Source of the DNA: an uncultured Bacteroides sp.
GTDB lineage: Bacteria > Bacteroidota > Bacteroidia > Bacteroidales > Bacteroidaceae
Assembly (NCBI GenBank): GCA_900557355.1
Contig: USSR01000259.1
Location: forward strand, 1 to 8,881
DNA: 8,881 bases
Direction: 5' to 3'
Part shown: positions 8,129-8,881 of the stretch, piece after piece
How positions within the stretch are numbered: the first letter of the stretch is position 1
Layout of the letters: the number at the start of each line of letters is the position of its first letter
Notes under the pieces: generated by a model
Told to the model about the DNA's origin: nothing
Database searches by the model: none
The model's input: the letters and a program-made list of their open reading frames with translations, nothing else
Program-made: the position numbers and the translations under genes

Positions 8129-8135
8129 GTTTTTT
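8091..8135 (+). terminator. Strong intrinsic terminator of the pectin operon
   Basis: AGGCTGACAATA (8091-8102) pairs perfectly with TATTGTCAGCCT (8117-8128), 12 bp. After one bulged A, GAAT (8104-8107) pairs with ATTC (8113-8116) around a 5-nt loop. G and six Ts (8130-8135) follow. The three upstream tandem copies of the forward arm could each pair with the single inverted arm, so alternative hairpins are possible. It is the first strong terminator after GH28. Confidence 0.85.
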
Positions 8136-8318
8136 ATTGTTTGGCAAGTAAGGATACAAGTCTGTCCATTCGTACATTATAGCATTGATAGGCTGATGAG
8201 GCTATATCAATATGCCTATATCGTTCATTGATACTCTCATATCTTTATTAATATACCGATATAGTTATGCTGGCATCTTGGAATTATTGTTTCAAGGTTT
8301 TGATGTAGTTGCATTAAT

Positions 8319-8406
8319 ATGCCTGTACAGTTGAGTAAGTATGTCTGTATCGTTTGGTTAGTGTGCCTGTATAGTTGAGTTAGTGTGCCTGCATAGTTGG
8401 GCAAAG
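8319..8406. repeat. Array block A: four GTGCCTGTATAGTTG-type units
   Basis: Units start at 8319, 8341, 8363 and 8385. Their heads are ATGCCTGTACAGTTG, ATGTCTGTATCGTTT, GTGCCTGTATAGTTG and GTGCCTGCATAGTTG. The core octamer is dyad-symmetric in the first (CTGTACAG) and near-symmetric in the others. A more diverged in-phase unit lies at 8253 (ATACCGATATAGTT). The head is better conserved than the remaining bases. Confidence 0.85.
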
Positions 8407-8426
8407 GTGCCGTTATCTTTACCTTC

Positions 8427-8504
8427 CCACGGTCGTGGTAACATCTTCTCACGGCCGTGGGAAGATCCTACCACAGCCGTGGAGAGATCTCGTCACGGCC
8501 GTGG
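8427..8504. repeat. Array block B: four 12-bp GC-rich palindromes at exact 22-bp spacing
   Basis: CCACGGTCGTGG (8427-8438), TCACGGCCGTGG (8449-8460), CCACAGCCGTGG (8471-8482) and TCACGGCCGTGG (8493-8504) start exactly 22 bp apart. The core CACGGCCGTG is a perfect 10-bp palindrome in copies two and four. The 10-nt intervals differ. Copy two is extended by ATCTTC (8443-8448) and GAAGAT (8461-8466) into a 24-nt inverted repeat with one mismatched pair. Copy three is flanked symmetrically by AGATC (8463-8467) and GATCT (8486-8490). These could be binding sites for a dimeric protein or a row of small hairpins in RNA. Confidence 0.93.
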
Positions 8505-8516
8505 AGAATTAGCAAG

Positions 8517-8582
8517 ATCGGTGCTTTAGTGGAACAATAGCGGCACCCTGGTTGAACAATAACGGTATCTTAGCGGAATAAT
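8517..8582. repeat. Array block C: three GGAACAATARCGG-type units
   Basis: Three in-phase 22-bp units start at 8517, 8539 and 8561. The shared element spans unit joints: GAACAATAGCGG (8532-8543), GAACAATAACGG (8554-8565) and the weaker GAATAATGCAGG (8576-8587), separated by 10 nt of less conserved sequence. AACAATAG resembles GACAATAG in the flanking clusters, which may be a coincidence or a shared origin. Confidence 0.75.
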
Positions 8583-8626
8583 GCAGGCTTGGTAAATAAG
8601 GGATAATAGTTGCATAGTGTAGTTTT

Positions 8627-8697
8627 AAACAATAATAGGCTGACAATAAAAGACGGAAATCTTTATTGTCAGCCTATTGTCAGTTTCTATTGTCAGT
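8627..8697 (-). repeat. GCTGACAATA repeat cluster, right (inverted relative to the left cluster), with 17-bp hairpin
   Basis: AATAGGCTGACAATAAA (8634-8650) and TTTATTGTCAGCCTATT (8662-8678) form a perfect 17-bp stem around 11 nt. Two more inverted copies follow as CTATTGTCAG at 8674-8683 and 8687-8696. Copy order is one forward then three inverted, the mirror image of the left cluster. Read on the - strand the hairpin is followed by TTATTGTTTAAAAC, a poor U-run, so as a terminator for leftward transcription it is weaker than the left one. Confidence 0.9.
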
Positions 8698-8740
8698 GGG
8701 TAATAGCTTGAAAACAATCACTTTATGAAGCCCTAACTCT

Positions 8741-8766
8741 TGGCCTGACAATAAAAGCCATTTTTT
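8741..8766 (+). repeat. Outlying TGACAATAAAA copy in a short hairpin with T-run
   Basis: TGACAATAAAA (8746-8756) lies between TGGC (8741-8744) and GCCA (8757-8760), followed by six Ts (8761-8766). The 4-bp stem is too short for a confident terminator. It is inverted relative to TTTTTATTGTCA at 7998-8009, so the two are an outer facing-away pair around both clusters. Confidence 0.5.
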
Positions 8767-8780
8767 ATAAATTCTCAATG

Positions 8781-8802
8781 TAGCCTAAGTTCAACTTAGC
8801 CT
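8781..8802. repeat. Palindrome CTAAGTTCAACTTAG with flanking TAGCCT direct repeat
   Basis: CTAAGTT (8785-8791) and AACTTAG (8793-8799) form a 7-bp inverted repeat around a single C. TAGCCT occurs at 8781-8786 and 8797-8802. It may be an operator-like site or a chance palindrome; the gene it would serve is outside the window. Confidence 0.45.
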
Positions 8803-8881
8803 CAAATTATATATGAAACGGTATTACCTATTGAATCTGAATACTGCACGTTTGCAAGTCTTTTTCATTTGAACTGTTTCC

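Larger units (their letters stand above)
8212..8626. repeat. Degenerate 22-bp periodic array (about 19 units, several sequence subfamilies)
   Basis: From 8231 to 8626 the sequence divides into eighteen consecutive 22-bp units with no indels; one further unit of 19 bp begins at 8212 (ATGCCTATATCGTTC). Hand comparison of adjacent units gives 16, 17 and 16 identities of 22 in the block at 8319-8406, 16, 15 and 14 in the block at 8429-8516, and 15 and 14 in the block at 8517-8582; 7-11 elsewhere, against about 5-6 expected. The blocks have unrelated consensus sequences but stay in the same 22-bp register. As 22 is not a multiple of 3, this is not a coding repeat. The unit length resembles iterons of some plasmid origins, but no replication gene or exact iteron is present. 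I do not recognise the family. Confidence 0.8.
8056..8697. other. Possible composite or non-autonomous element bounded by inverted repeat clusters
   Basis: The two repeat clusters form inverted ends of about 60 bp enclosing the 22-bp periodic core, 642 bp in total, with no gene inside. This is the outline of a MITE-like element, but I find no convincing target-site duplication outside the ends and no transposase. A pair of independent terminators seeded from the same repeat family is an equally simple explanation. Confidence 0.3.
7975..8881. other. Long gene-free region containing repeats and a 22-bp periodic array
   Basis: No open frame here has a credible start, leader or protein-like composition. 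The only sizeable one (complement of 8237-8452, 71 codons) is produced by the repeat array beneath it. The stretch contains, in order: T-rich direct repeats, a GCTGACAATA cluster with a terminator, the 22-bp periodic array, an inverted second cluster, and an outlying repeat copy, all listed separately. Positions 8143-8211 hold only short AT-rich inverted pieces (for example TGATA 8186-8190 with TATCA 8205-8209). Positions 8803-8881 show nothing I can support, although a downstream gene's leader may begin there. Confidence 0.8.

Noticed and set aside
8237..8452. A 71-codon open frame on the - strand with an apparent 22-residue protein repeat
   Set aside because: Three 22-bp DNA units equal 66 bp, so any open frame through the array shows a 22-residue repeat automatically. 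There is no leader, signal or recognisable domain.
8319..8582. CRISPR array
   Set aside because: Units are 22 bp in total with only about 10 nt of variable sequence, repeats are degenerate and change between blocks, and no cas gene is present.
8212..8626. Iteron-type plasmid replication origin
   Set aside because: The unit length fits some iterons, but units are too diverged, no replication-initiator gene is visible, and the context is a chromosomal-type polysaccharide locus.
8040..8710. Target-site duplication flanking the inverted repeat clusters
   Set aside because: Only a TAATA match is shared, at unequal distances from the two ends; this is not convincing in AT-rich DNA.
8850..8871. 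TTTG and TTCATTTG as a promoter for a gene beyond the right edge
   Set aside because: Spacing between the two elements is about 9 bp, far shorter than the roughly 20 bp of known Bacteroides promoters, and the -7 element has a mismatch.

Overview
The window looks like chromosome from a gut Bacteroides or a close relative. The reasons are a SusC/SusD-type outer-membrane pair, lipoproteins with Bacteroidetes-style signal peptides (FTSC, LASC), A-rich leaders in place of strong Shine-Dalgarno sites, and moderate G+C. The species cannot be named from this sequence.

Positions 1-7974 hold five genes, all on the + strand and closely spaced. They are the 3' part of a SusC-like TonB-dependent transporter (1-1281), a SusD-like glycan-binding lipoprotein (1306-3207), a lipoprotein with two fibronectin-III-like domains and a right-handed beta-helix (3217-4869), a family CE8 pectin methylesterase (4993-6348) and a family GH28 polygalacturonase-type lipoprotein (6397-7974). 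Together they form the downstream half of a polysaccharide utilization locus for pectin, most likely its homogalacturonan part. SusC/SusD capture and import oligosaccharides, CE8 removes methyl esters, GH28 cuts the exposed galacturonan, and the beta-helix lipoprotein probably binds glycan at the surface. No regulator (HTCS or ECF sigma) and no pectate lyase is visible; if present they lie outside the window. A hairpin with a U-run at 4929-4963 sits between the uptake genes and the enzyme genes and could lower enzyme transcription relative to susC/susD.

Positions 7975-8881 hold no convincing gene but are far from featureless. A strong intrinsic terminator (8091-8135) closes the operon. It lies inside a cluster of GCTGACAATA repeats. 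A second cluster of the same repeat, in inverted orientation, lies at 8634-8697; the 60-nt ends match closely (32 of 34, then 12 of 12, around unlike loops). Between the clusters lies a roughly 400-bp stretch whose sequence changes from block to block but keeps a strict 22-bp period: CTGTATAGTT units, then four CACGGCCGTG palindromes, then GAACAATARCGG units. Single outlying copies of the repeat also face each other at 7998-8009 and 8746-8756. I do not recognise this structure as a described element. It is the most interesting part of the window. The last 80 bases show nothing I can support.
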